Origin: Verrucomicrobiia bacterium
Lineage (GTDB): Bacteria > Verrucomicrobiota > Verrucomicrobiia > JABWAM01
DNA: 64,000 nt
Direction: 5' to 3'
Assembly (NCBI GenBank): GCA_020849895.1
Contig: JADZFN010000007.1
Location: 19,546-83,545 of the forward strand
Both the position numbers and the translations under genes were made by a program. The notes beneath the pieces are model-generated. The model did no database searches and was not told where the DNA came from. It saw only the letters and a program-made list of their open reading frames with translations. Within the stretch, counting starts at the first letter, position 1, and every line of letters begins with the position of its first letter. Shown here in pieces: positions 26,407 through 35,800 of this stretch.

Positions 26407-26415
26407 TTGGTTTGC

Positions 26416-26556
26416 ATGAAACGCACTTACCAACCCTCCAAGAGGGTGAGGCGGCGCAGCCACGGTTTTTTGAATCGAACGCGCACCAAGTCGGGGCGGG
26501 CCATCTTGAGCCGCCGCCGGCGCAAAGGGCGCAAGCGCTTGACGCCCAAAATGTAA
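26416..26556 (+). CDS. rpmH: 50S ribosomal protein L34
   Basis: Too short for the ORF track. Reads [20 protein letters not shown] and continues [20 protein letters not shown], ending at a TAA: 46 aa, the standard bL34 length and signature. It precedes rnpA by 28 bp, the conserved bacterial order. Confidence 0.97.
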   Translation: MKRTYQPSKRVRRRSHGFLNRTRTKSGRAILSRRRRKGRKRLTPKM

Positions 26557-26584
26557 CCCCGGCGGCCGGGAGAGGGAAGCGGAC

Positions 26585-26953
26585 ATGGCGCGTCATGGCC
26601 AAAGCCTGCCACGCACCTCGCGCATTCGCCAAGGCGCGGAAATCCGACGGATCCTCAAGAACGGCCGCCGATTCACCGGAGCACACCTCACCCTGATCTG
26701 CCTGACCACGCCCGAAGCCGGAGGCGCCACGCGCGCGGGGTTTTTATCCCCTCGTCGCCTCGGCCCGGCGACGGCGCGAAACCGAGCCCGGCGGCGGCTG
26801 CGCGAGCTGTTCCGCACCCATCGCGCCGCCCTGCGAGCTTCTCCTCAAATCCTGTTCATGGGACGACCTTCCACCGCCACGGCATCTTTCGAAGCCCTTC
26901 GGGCCGACTTTTTTCGCCTGTGTCGGACGGCGCGTCTCCTGCCTGACGCGTGA
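26585..26953 (+). CDS. rnpA: Ribonuclease P protein component
   Basis: The 122-aa basic protein contains [19 protein letters not shown], the RNR-box helix that contacts RNase P RNA, and the N-terminal [20 protein letters not shown] segment. It assists 5' maturation of tRNAs. Position between rpmH and yidD is canonical. The stop overlaps the yidD GTG. Confidence 0.95.
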   Translation: MARHGQSLPRTSRIRQGAEIRRILKNGRRFTGAHLTLICLTTPEAGGATRAGFLSPRRLGPATARNRARRRLRELFRTHRAALRASPQILFMGRPSTATASFEALRADFFRLCRTARLLPDA

Positions 26954-27246
26954 TCCGCAAGCCGCTTCTTTTTCTCATCCGCTTCTATCAGGTTGCGCTC
27001 TCGCCCTATCTTGGGCGCTGGTGCCGTTTCGAGCCTTCCTGCAGCGAATATGCCCGCCAGGCCCTCGCGGTTCACGGCGTTGGGCGCGGGGCGCGGCTGG
27101 CCGTCTACCGGCTGGCGCGCTGCCATCCGTTTTGCCGGGGAGGGCACGATCCCGTGCCGCCCGCATCGCCGCCGGCGAATCCCTTTTCGCCGCACGCCGC
27201 CGGCTCGCCGAACCGAGGGCCTGCCGCGACTTCGGCCGCCTCCTGA
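26950..27246 (+). CDS. yidD: Membrane protein insertion efficiency factor YidD
   Basis: Begins with GTG at a GTGA overlap. The motif [23 protein letters not shown] is the YidD hallmark (quoted in part: [10 protein letters not shown]), followed by GGHDPVP. At 98 aa it has a Pro/Ala-rich tail of about 25 residues beyond the core. It helps YidC-dependent insertion at the inner membrane. Confidence 0.95.
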   Translation: MIRKPLLFLIRFYQVALSPYLGRWCRFEPSCSEYARQALAVHGVGRGARLAVYRLARCHPFCRGGHDPVPPASPPANPFSPHAAGSPNRGPAATSAAS

Positions 27247-27252
27247 AATCCC

Positions 27253-28977
27253 ATGGACCGCAAGACGCTTCCGCTCATCGTTCTCTGCATCGCGCTGATC
27301 ATCTTTTGGCAGCCGATTCTGAACATGATCTTCGGCCCTTCGCCCGAGAGGCCCGCCCCACCGTCCACCAACCAGGTTGCCGCGGCGGCGTCGGTCGCTT
27401 CGGGAGAAACGTTTGCGCCCCCCGCGTCCGCCGCCGCGAGCCTCGCGCCCGCTTTCACGAATGCCGCCCCTTCGAGGAAAACGATCCTCGTCGAAAACGA
27501 GGTCCTTTCCGCGGAAATGCTTTCCGACGGCGGCGGCATCGGGCGCATCACGCTCAAGAAGTTTTCCCAAAGCGGCATCCCTGAAGACCCCATGCGCGTG
27601 ATCCTCAACGCGGAATCGCCGCTGCCGGTGCTTTCCGTGGCGGTGGGCGATGCGGACTTCCGCGCGGCGTATGAGGCCCGCGCCGTCGCCGACGGCGCGA
27701 GTTTCGTTTTCCGTTCTGCGAGCGGCCTGCGCATCGCGAAGGAGTTCCGTCTTGGGAAAGATTACCTCTTCGATGCGGCGGTCACCCTGACGAACGAAGG
27801 GAAGACTCCGCTCAAGGGGCAGTCGCTGCGCATCGGCGTCGGGCTCGCCTCCTCCGGGCCGGTCAAGGCCGGCCTGCCCTACGTGGCCGCCACGGCGTTC
27901 AGCGGCGCCAAGGCGCGCCACGAGGTCCTTGCGGCCTTGCAAAAATTCGTCGCGAAACAGCATCGCCCGTGGGAGCTGGCGCAGCCGATCGAATGGGGGG
28001 CGGTGCGGAACCAGTATTTCGCGGTGATCGTGACGCCACCCGCGCCGTTCGCCGCCTTCTCGGCCGAGCCGCACGCGCTGGCGGAACCTCCGCCTCCCGG
28101 CGAAAAACCCGCGGAAGGCGTCCTCGCGGCCATGGCTTCGGCGCCGTTCGATCTCGCGGCGGGCGCCTCGACGAACCTCGCCTTCCGTGTTTATGCGGGG
28201 CCGAAGGAATACCGCCGCCTCGCTGCGCTCGGTCAACGCCAGGATCAGGTGCTGGACCTGGGCATGTTCGAGATCATCTCGCGAGCGCTCCTGTGGCTCA
28301 TGGACATTTTCCACGGCGTCTTCCGCAACTGGGGCGTGGCGATCATCGGGGTGACCGTCGTCATCAAGATCCTTTTCTGGCCGCTCACGGCAATCAGCAC
28401 GCGGAGCATGAAGCAGATGCAGGCGCTGGCGCCGAAAATCAGCGCGCTCAAGGAAAAGCACAAAGACGACGCGAAGAAAATGAACGAGGAGATGATGAAG
28501 CTCTATCGGGACTACAAGGTGAACCCGATGGCGGGCTGCCTCCCGATGCTCATCCAGATCCCGATCTTTTTCGCTTTCTACAACCTGCTCCGCGCCTCGA
28601 TCGAGCTTCGCGGCGCGCCGTTCCTCTGGATTCACGACCTTTCGGCGGCCGACACCATCGCCCATCTCCCCGGCCTCGATTTCCCGGTCAACCTCATGCC
28701 GCTCATCATGGCCGTGACGATGATCTGGCAGACCAAGATGACCCCCCAGACGCCCAACGCCGACCCGAGCATGAAGATGATGATGTGGATGATGCCGGCG
28801 ATGTTCCTTTTCTTCTGTTACAGCTTTTCCTCGGGGCTGTCCCTCTATTGGACGGTCCAGAACCTCCTCACGATCCTTCAGACCTGGCTCACCCGGGATA
28901 AACCCGTGGCGCCGCCCACGCGCGCGAAACCGCGCCGCGGGTTTTCGTTTATCCGCCAGGATCACCCGAGGGGCTGA
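27253..28977 (+). CDS. yidC: Membrane protein insertase YidC
   Basis: A 574-aa protein with an N-terminal membrane anchor (LPLIVLCIALIIFWQP), a large periplasmic beta domain (about 60-330) and the conserved five-helix insertase core, including NWGVAIIGVTVVIKILFWPL and GCLPMLIQIPIFFAFYNLLR. The hairpin between these (MKQMQALAPKISALKEKHKD) is the cytoplasmic coiled coil. The length is typical of Gram-negative YidC. The gene starts 6 bp after yidD. Confidence 0.96.
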   Translation: MDRKTLPLIVLCIALIIFWQPILNMIFGPSPERPAPPSTNQVAAAASVASGETFAPPASAAASLAPAFTNAAPSRKTILVENEVLSAEMLSDGGGIGRITLKKFSQSGIPEDPMRVILNAESPLPVLSVAVGDADFRAAYEARAVADGASFVFRSASGLRIAKEFRLGKDYLFDAAVTLTNEGKTPLKGQSLRIGVGLASSGPVKAGLPYVAATAFSGAKARHEVLAALQKFVAKQHRPWELAQPIEWGAVRNQYFAVIVTPPAPFAAFSAEPHALAEPPPPGEKPAEGVLAAMASAPFDLAAGASTNLAFRVYAGPKEYRRLAALGQRQDQVLDLGMFEIISRALLWLMDIFHGVFRNWGVAIIGVTVVIKILFWPLTAISTRSMKQMQALAPKISALKEKHKDDAKKMNEEMMKLYRDYKVNPMAGCLPMLIQIPIFFAFYNLLRASIELRGAPFLWIHDLSAADTIAHLPGLDFPVNLMPLIMAVTMIWQTKMTPQTPNADPSMKMMMWMMPAMFLFFCYSFSSGLSLYWTVQNLLTILQTWLTRDKPVAPPTRAKPRRGFSFIRQDHPRG

Positions 28978-28994
28978 ACGCCTCTCCTTCCCCC

Positions 28995-29528
28995 ATGACT
29001 GAAGCCCTTCCTTCCTCGCCTCCCCCGTCGTCGGGGAACGGCGAACCTCCCGCAGACCTCTCCGCGATCGCCGCCCGCACCGAGGAAATCGCCTCGGCGC
29101 TCCTCGCGCGCCTCGGTTTCGAGGCGCGCCTCGCCGCGTCCGTCGGGTCGAACGAAATCCGCCTCCGCCTCCTCGTCGAGGAGCCCGCCCGCCTCATCGG
29201 ACGACGCGGAGCGATGATCAACGACCTGCAATTCCTCATGAGCCGCATCCTTCAACGCCTGTTCAAGGAGATGCCCCGCCTCTATCTGGACGTCGTCGCG
29301 CCCGAGGCGCCGCCTCCTCCGCAGATCAGCGAACGCCTCCAGGACTTCGCCGAACGGGTGCGCCGCTGGGGGGACCCCGTGGACCTCGGCGCGCTCGACG
29401 CCACCGAGCGCCAAGCCGCGGTGGACGCCTTCGCCCGCGATCGCGAGCTCGAGGTGGTCCCCGCCGCCGCCGCGCCGAACGCCGCCGGCCTCCAGCCGAT
29501 GCGCCTTCAGCTTCGCAGCAGCCGCTGA
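28995..29528 (+). CDS. khpB: KhpB/Jag-like KH domain RNA-binding protein
   Basis: The 177-aa protein contains a KH domain with RLIGRRGAMINDLQFLMSRI (about 75-95), matching the GxxG loop region of Jag/KhpB, and sits directly after yidC as usual. The following R3H domain is degenerate: in ALDATERQAAVDAFARD the Arg is present but the His expected four residues later is Val. The N-terminal Jag domain is missing or much reduced, replaced by a Pro/Ser-rich start. Its 3' end overlaps the convergent DUF309 gene by 22 bp. Confidence 0.85.
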   Translation: MTEALPSSPPPSSGNGEPPADLSAIAARTEEIASALLARLGFEARLAASVGSNEIRLRLLVEEPARLIGRRGAMINDLQFLMSRILQRLFKEMPRLYLDVVAPEAPPPPQISERLQDFAERVRRWGDPVDLGALDATERQAAVDAFARDRELEVVPAAAAPNAAGLQPMRLQLRSSR

Positions 29529-29959
29529 TCGGTGTCGTACCGCAAAACGCCGCCATCCGCAGGCGCAAGGCGGATCGTCGGCCGCTCGGGCGAAACGCAG
29601 ATCTCCGACGGCGCTTCGCCGGATTCGATCCGCCGGACCCAGTCCCCGAGACGCCTCAACAAGGCCGTCACGTCCAGCCTTTCGCGTTCGGGGGCATACG
29701 GCGCGAGATGCTTTTCCGCGAGGCGCAGCAGGCGAAGCGCGGGGCCGCTTCGAGACTTCGAAAGATGAACGAACGCCCCCGCGATCTGAATCAGCCCTTT
29801 GTAGAAGCCCACGATCTCCTCCGTGCTCCGCAGCCAGAGCGATTCGAGGACTTCGTGGGCTTCAAAATACCGCCCCTGATTGAACTCTTCGAAAAAGGCG
29901 AGATACCGCGCGTCCATGCCGTTCGGATCCGGCGCGGCCTGGAGATCGAGCGGACTCAC
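29507..29959 (-). CDS. DUF309 family protein
   Basis: A 150-aa helical protein with the DUF309 motif FNQGRYFEAHEVLESLW and FYKGLIQIAGAFVHL. DUF309 proteins are small all-helical bundles of unknown function. It starts with GTG in a GTGA overlap with the alpha-CTD/sigma-4 hybrid gene, so the two are translationally coupled. Met15 is an alternative start. Possible functional link to the hybrid regulator is inferred from the overlap only. Confidence 0.85.
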   Translation of the reverse strand: MSPLDLQAAPDPNGMDARYLAFFEEFNQGRYFEAHEVLESLWLRSTEEIVGFYKGLIQIAGAFVHLSKSRSGPALRLLRLAEKHLAPYAPERERLDVTALLRRLGDWVRRIESGEAPSEICVSPERPTIRLAPADGGVLRYDTDQRLLRS

Positions 29960-31263
29960 GCGAACACATCCTTCTTCGGGAAAGGAGGCGCCTCATCGTC
30001 GCTTTCCTGGCCGCTCCCCCACCGCCGCCATGCGCGACGTCCGCCCGTCAGCGTCGGATTTTCGGGATCGGAAAAGTCCGTTTCGAATCCCACCGCGTGC
30101 TTGATGGCCTGAAGCAAAGCCGCGGAGGTGCAGGCGAAACCGTTTTCCTCCCGAAGCCCCGTCAGCACCGCCGCGAACGGGGTGGGCGCGGGATGCACGC
30201 GCACCCAGTGCGCGAGCGTCTGCAAGATCGCCTCGGATTCCCGGGCGCGATGGGCGGCGGGCTCGGGCCCCTCGGCCCAAACCGGCATGCGCGGACTGAT
30301 CATCTCGATCAGGCGCGCGTAAAACGCCAATCCATGGCGGCGTTTGGCCGCGACGGGACCGAGGCGTTCCTTCAAAAGCGCCGGCGTCAGCGGCATGACT
30401 TTGGCGAGCAGCTCGTCGGCCATTTCGTTGAGCGTGGCGACCATCGGCGGCCCGCCGAACCGGAGCGCCTCGCCGGCCAACAGATTCACGATCTGGCGCA
30501 CCCGCTCGCGCGTCAGTTTTATTTTTTCCCCGATCCGCATGAGCGTCCAGGGCGCATCGGTGGCGCCGAGCCGGCGGCAGAGGATCTCCCGCCGAGGCTC
30601 GGAAAGGCGGTCCACATAGTCGTCAATGCGCGTCACGAGATAAAGGCACGGACTCATGCCGGCGGCCTCCCGGGATTTTCCGAACTCTCCTCGCTGGATG
30701 CGTCCGAGAAGCTCCCGGATTTCCGCGGCGGTGCGCACTCCGCAATCGGGTGTCGCGCGCAATACCGAAAGATCCATGCCGTGCAGATCGCCCAATTTTT
30801 CCATCTTCAACCGCGTGAGAACATGGTCGAGCCGCAACGAAATCGGAAGCTGCTTCAGAGGCCAATCGCGCACCGCCTCCGGCACGGAAAGAGGTTTGTG
30901 GGCGGAGGCGTCGCTCCGTGACGTTTTGAGGATGGCGTCTTTGGCGAAATAAGGCGACAGCACGCGGAAAATCTCCGACGCGCTTTTGAAGCCGCAGTTA
31001 TGCGCGTCCCGGATGCGGGAGACGGGTGTGTTGTGCAGATCGCCCAGAGTCTTCACCAGATTGGCAACCAGAATGTTTCGCGCGCGTGTCGAAAACGGCA
31101 GCGAAGAAAGGGGGCGCGCGTGATGCTCGGGATCAATTTGAAAATTGGACGAGTCGTCGTTGGCGGAAACACGCGTCCGCCGCGCGCGCGTTGCGGATTG
31201 GACGGAAGCTTCAGGCGAGGGGTCCTGATCGGCCGTGGGAGGAGGTGAAGAAGGAGATTCCAT
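29956..31263 (-). CDS. Regulator with two alpha-CTD-like domains and a sigma region 4
   Basis: After a Pro/Ser-rich basic tail there are two copies of a helix-hairpin domain like the RNA polymerase alpha C-terminal domain. The first, about residues 54-103, is LPFSTRARNILVANLVKTLG then NCGFKSASEIFRVL. The second, about 137-187, is LPISLRLDHVLTRLKMEKLG then DCGVRTAAEIRELL. The region around 219-267 is a sigma-70 region 4 helix-turn-helix (RLSEPRREILCRRLG, MRIGEKIKLTRERVRQIVNL). The last 165 residues are helical and unrecognised. Alpha-CTD binds UP elements and activators, and sigma region 4 binds the -35 element, so a transcription-initiation role is likely. The ATG at 31263 was chosen because a promoter lies immediately before it; 31272 adds three residues. 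Confidence 0.8.
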   Translation of the reverse strand: MESPSSPPPTADQDPSPEASVQSATRARRTRVSANDDSSNFQIDPEHHARPLSSLPFSTRARNILVANLVKTLGDLHNTPVSRIRDAHNCGFKSASEIFRVLSPYFAKDAILKTSRSDASAHKPLSVPEAVRDWPLKQLPISLRLDHVLTRLKMEKLGDLHGMDLSVLRATPDCGVRTAAEIRELLGRIQRGEFGKSREAAGMSPCLYLVTRIDDYVDRLSEPRREILCRRLGATDAPWTLMRIGEKIKLTRERVRQIVNLLAGEALRFGGPPMVATLNEMADELLAKVMPLTPALLKERLGPVAAKRRHGLAFYARLIEMISPRMPVWAEGPEPAAHRARESEAILQTLAHWVRVHPAPTPFAAVLTGLREENGFACTSAALLQAIKHAVGFETDFSDPENPTLTGGRRAWRRWGSGQESDDEAPPFPKKDVFA

Positions 31264-31275
31264 GAAGTTCATTGA

Positions 31276-31303
31276 AGGCTAGAGTTTTTTTGTTTTTTGT
31301 CAA
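31276..31303 (-). promoter_or_regulatory. Putative promoter of the alpha-CTD/sigma-4 gene
   Basis: Minus-strand TTGACA (31303-31298), a 16-bp A-rich spacer and TAGCCT (31281-31276) sit in an AT-rich pocket. The -10 ends 12 bp before the ATG at 31263. Confidence 0.5.
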
Positions 31304-31373
31304 TAAAAACACCTTGACCTTGATGCGCGAGGAAGCGATCCGCAGGGATTCGGCGTCCGGTTCCGCGAGCGGA

Positions 31374-32636
31374 TCACGCGGTCGCAACTTCCGATTCGGA
31401 TTCGTGCGACTGTTCCTGCTCGAATCGGGCGCGGGCGGCTTCCACATCGTACTTTTCGTTGTCGCGATGGCCGTGGTGCAGCGGCGAAATCTCGCGCAGG
31501 CGTTGGATGATCCCCGGAAGGATTTCCAGCACGCGATCCACGTCGCGGTCCGTATTGTCCACGGACAAGCTGAAACGCACCGCGCCGCGCGCGCGCGCCG
31601 GCGTCAGTCCCATCGCTTTGAGGACGTGGGAGGGATCAAGCGAGCCCGTGGTGCAGGCCGAACCACTGGAGGCGCAAATGTCGGCCTTGTCGAGGAGGAG
31701 CAGCACGGCTTCGGCTTCGACGAAATCGAAGGCGACATTCGTGGTGTTGGGAAGGCGGAGGTCGCGGTGGCCGTTGACATAGACGTCCGGAATGCGAGCG
31801 AGGATCTCGTTTTCGAGACGATCGCGAAGCGCGCGAACCCGGGTGTTTTTCTCGGTCATTTGCGCGCCGGCGAGTTCGCAGGCGCGTCCAAAACCGACGA
31901 TGGACGCCACGTTTTCGGTGCCGCCCCGCTTGCCGCGTTCCTGATGTCCGCCGACGAGGGTCGGCGCGAAACGCGTGCGGCGGCGCAGATAAAGCGCGCC
32001 GACGCCCTTGGGAGCATGAAGCTTGTGGCCGACCAGGGAAAGCATATCCACCTGGTTCGTTTTGAGATGGATGGGAATCTTGCTGATGGCCTGGACGGCG
32101 TCCGTGTGGAAAAGGACCCCTCGGCGTTTGCAGAGGGCGGCGATTTCCTCGACGGGGAAGATGACACCGGTCTCGTTGTTCGCCCACATCACGCTGCATA
32201 CGGCGGTGCGGTCGTCCACCGCCTTCGCCACCTCGGCGACGTCGAGCGTGCCATCGCTGCGAACCGGAAGAAAAACCACCTCGATGCCCTTCTTTTGAAG
32301 CCTTTCACACGGATTGATGATCGCGGAATGTTCGACCGCGGTGGTCACGACCTTTTTCTTGCCGGTGACTTCCAGGGCGGAGTTGATCGCGGCGTTGTTG
32401 CTTTCGGTGCCGCACGAGGTGAAGATGATCTCTTTCGGGTCGGCGCCAAGGAGCGCGGCGATTTTCTCGCGCGCTTCTTCGACTCCCGCGTGAACCTGGC
32501 TGCCGAAACGATAGGCGCTCGAGGGGTTGCCCCAGAATTCGGTGAGAAAAGGCTTCATCGCCTCGAACACCTCCGGCGCGACCGCCGTTGTGGCGTTGTT
32601 GTCGAGATAAACGAGGTCTTTCGGCGACAATTTCAT
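31374..32636 (-). CDS. nifS: Cysteine desulfurase (NifS/IscS family)
   Basis: PLP enzyme releasing sulfur from cysteine as an enzyme-bound persulfide for Fe-S clusters and thio-modification. Start MKLSPKDLVYLDNNATTAVA is preceded by AAGAAGG; the listed 1561-aa frame is read-through. The PLP lysine lies in LVGHKLHAPKGVGALYLRRR and the active cysteine in ASSGSACTTGSLDPSHVL. Length 420 aa, with a charged C-terminal tail rich in Glu. No scaffold gene (iscU/nifU) is adjacent; it lies upstream of the hybrid regulator on the same strand. Confidence 0.93.
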   Translation of the reverse strand: MKLSPKDLVYLDNNATTAVAPEVFEAMKPFLTEFWGNPSSAYRFGSQVHAGVEEAREKIAALLGADPKEIIFTSCGTESNNAAINSALEVTGKKKVVTTAVEHSAIINPCERLQKKGIEVVFLPVRSDGTLDVAEVAKAVDDRTAVCSVMWANNETGVIFPVEEIAALCKRRGVLFHTDAVQAISKIPIHLKTNQVDMLSLVGHKLHAPKGVGALYLRRRTRFAPTLVGGHQERGKRGGTENVASIVGFGRACELAGAQMTEKNTRVRALRDRLENEILARIPDVYVNGHRDLRLPNTTNVAFDFVEAEAVLLLLDKADICASSGSACTTGSLDPSHVLKAMGLTPARARGAVRFSLSVDNTDRDVDRVLEILPGIIQRLREISPLHHGHRDNEKYDVEAARARFEQEQSHESESEVATA

Positions 32637-32661
32637 AAGGCAACCTTCTTGAAAGCAGACC

Positions 32662-32690
32662 AAGCTAGTCCTTTTTCCAGACCGGTGCAA
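32662..32690 (-). promoter_or_regulatory. Putative nifS promoter
   Basis: Minus-strand TTGCAC (32690-32685), a 17-bp spacer and TAGCTT (32667-32662), followed by a 25-nt leader that carries the AAGAAGG ribosome binding site. Confidence 0.5.
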
Positions 32691-32711
32691 ATCTTCCTCG
32701 GTCGGCAAGGC

Positions 32712-32741
32712 TCGACAATCCGCTTCGCCGGTGGGCATAAT
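32712..32741 (+). promoter_or_regulatory. Putative promoter for the giant membrane protein
   Basis: TCGACA (32712-32717), an 18-bp spacer and CATAAT (32736-32741), about 87 bp before the ATG at 32829. Divergent from nifS. Confidence 0.35.
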
Positions 32742-32828
32742 GCGGCTCTCATGCGGCGAAATCCGCCTGGTCATCTCGCGCCTTCTGTTTCCGCGAACCC
32801 ATCGTGCTTTCCTTTCCCCCGGCCCGCC

Positions 32829-35800
32829 ATGAAAACCTTCTTCGTTGCGATCTTTGGGTTCACGCTTTCGATGGCGTCCGCCCAACAAAAAATTCCCGAC
32901 GCCCTCAAGCCCTGGGAAGATTGGGCGACGTGGGACGCGCCGCACCGCGGATGTCCCACCGCCTACAACGATCCGAACCGATGGTTCTGCGCCTGCCCGT
33001 CGGAGCTCTCCCTCCAGGTTGACGCGAAGGGGGGGCGTTTCGCCCTCGCGGCCACCGCATTTCATCGCGCGTGGTTCGCCTTGCCGGGCGACGCCGACCT
33101 CTGGCCGCTCAACGTAAAATCCGACGGCCAACCCATCGCTGTGGTGGAAAAAAACGGCCGGCCCAGCGTCCAACTCGAGCCGGGAGCGCATCGGCTTTCG
33201 GGCGAGTATCGCTGGGCCGAAATGCCGCGGAAAGTGCGCGTCCCTGCCGATTGCGGGATCGTCGCGCTTTCCGTCGAGGGGAAAGCGGTCGTCTCCTCCA
33301 GTTGGGATGGCGAAGGTTTTCTCTGGTTGAAGCGGGCGGTCGTCGAGGAGAGCAACCGGGATTTTCTCGGCGTGAAGGTGTATCGCCTCCTCGAAGACGG
33401 CATCCCGATGTGGCTGCACACGATTCTCGAGCTGAGCGTGTCGGGCAAGAGTCGCGAAGTCGAGTTGGGCAACCCGCTCCCCGAAGGTTGGCGCCTCGCT
33501 TCCGTCGAAAGCCCCATCCCCATCGCCGTGGACGAGCTGGGGAACGCGAAGGCCCAGGTGCGCGCAGGCCAGTGGCTGGTGCGCCTGCGGGCTTTTCGCA
33601 CGGAACCTTCGGCGGAGCTGAAACTCCAAAGCGGCGCGCGCCCCGCGGCGGATCGCGAGCTCGTCGCTTTCAAGGCCGACCCCGAGTTCCGCTTGATCGA
33701 GCTCCGCAACGCGCCTCCCGTGGACGCGAGCCAGACGACGTTCCCGCGGGAGTGGCGGCAGTTCCCCGTCTACCAGTGGGACCTCAGGACGCCGATCGCC
33801 CTTGTGGAAAAGATGCGCGGCTCGGGGCTGCAATCCCCGAAATCCCTTGCCAATACGCGCGAGCTCTGGCTCGACGAACGCGGCGGTGGATACACCTATC
33901 GCGATCGCCTCAGCGGCCGGATGCAGAGTCTCTGGCGGCTCGATGCGCCGCTGCCGCTCCATCTCGGCAGCGTGAAGGCTGACGGGGAGGGCCTGCTCCT
34001 CACGCGCAACCCGAAGACCGGCACCACGGGGGTCGAGGTCCGCACGCGCAACCTCCAGCTCGAGGCGGTGGGCGTCTCCGATTCCGTGCGGAAAATTCCC
34101 GCGACCGGATGGAACGCCGACATGGACACGCTCGCGCTCACACTGAACCTGCCGCCGGGCTGGCGGCTGCTCGCGCTTTTCGGCGCTGAACACGTGGAGG
34201 GCGACTGGCTCACCTCGTGGACGCTGCTCGACCTCTTCCTCCTGCTCGTCTTCAGCCTCGCCGTCTACCGGCTCTGGGGGGTCCGCGCCGGGCTCCTCGC
34301 CTTTCTCGCCTTCGGTCTCACCTATCACGAGGCCGGCAGCCCGCGCTCCACGTGGCTTTTCCTCCTCGCGCCGCTTGCCCTGCTCCGCGTCGTTCCCGAG
34401 GGGAAAATGCGCAAGGTTCTCGTCGGCTGGAAATACCTGGCGCTGGTTGCGTTCGTTTTCGTTCTCGTCCCCTTTGCCTACCGCCAGATCCAGTCGGTGA
34501 TCTATCCCCAGCTCGAAAGCGTCGGCGGCGGTCGCCTCCTGTCCGGCTTCGCACGCGGACGCGTCGCCACCATGGGGATGGAGGAGGGTTCCGCGAGTTC
34601 GGGAAGGGCGTCTGTCTCTGACGAAGTCGCCCCGGCCGCCCTCCCTGAAGCAGGGCCTTCTTCGCGCGAGCGCCTCAGCAAACGGCGTTCCGCCCCGTCG
34701 CTGTACGCGGCTTCCCCCATGCATCAACGCACGCGCGGCGACACGGAGGCGGGCAATCTGAAACAGGAAGCCCAGGCGAAAATCCAGACGGGCCCCGGCA
34801 TTCCCGACTGGCATTGGCGCGCGATTTCCTGCCACTGGAACGGACCGGTCGCCGCGAGCCAAAAGATCACTCCCGTGCTTCTTCCGCCTTTCGCGCGCAG
34901 GCTCGTGGTCCTTGCCGGACTCGGCCTGATCTTCGCGCTGCTCGCGCGGCTCCTGGAATTCCGCCGCATGCCGCGGCCTAAGGCCCCCCTGCGCTCTTCG
35001 GCGGCGGCAGGGCTCGTCGCGTTCGGGCTGGCTTTCGGCGCGGCGAACGCTTCGGCGCAGGGGTTTCCCGACGCGCAAACTCTCGAGACCCTCAAACAGC
35101 GCCTCCTCAAACCGGCCGACAGCTATCCGCACTGTGCCGACCTTTCTTCGGTCAGCCTCACGGTCAGTGACGATCGTCTGACTTACGAGGCGCGCGTGGA
35201 CGCCGCGATCCAGACGGCGCTGCCCCTGCCGGGGCGTTTCCCCGCGTGGTCGCCCCTCCGCGTGGAAATGGACGGCAAGCCCGAAACCGCCGTGCGCCGC
35301 CAGGACGGCTACCTCTGGATCGTCGTCCCTGCCGGCGTCCACCGCGTGAAGGTCGAGGGGCTGCTCTCCGGCGCGCGCGATTGGGAATGGAACTTCCTCC
35401 TCAAACCGCGCGTCCTGACGATCGAGGCGCCGGGCTGGAACGTCACCGGGCTTCGCAAGGACGGCGCTCCCGAGGCGCAAGTGTTCTTTTCGCGCAAACA
35501 GGCCGGCGGCGACCGTCAGGACGCCGCCTACGACCGCCGCGAGTTTCATGCGCTCGTCGTCGTGGACCGCACGCTCGAGATCGGCCTCACCTGGAAGGTT
35601 CGCACCCGGGTGACGCGTCTCGCTGCGCCGGGCAAAGCGGTCGCGTTCCAAGTGCCGCTCCTTGCCGGCGAACAAGTCCTCACCGCGAACCTTTCGATTC
35701 GCGACAATGCCGCCGAGGTGCGTCTCGCCGCGAACCAGCGGGAGTTCACCTGGGACAGTGAGCTGGTCCCTGCCGCCGCGCTCGCTCTCCCCGCCGCGAA

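Noticed and set aside
26306-26415. Chromosome origin next to rpmH-rnpA
   Set aside because: No dnaA, gyrB or clustered DnaA boxes (TTATCCACA-like) were seen; only a promoter was found.
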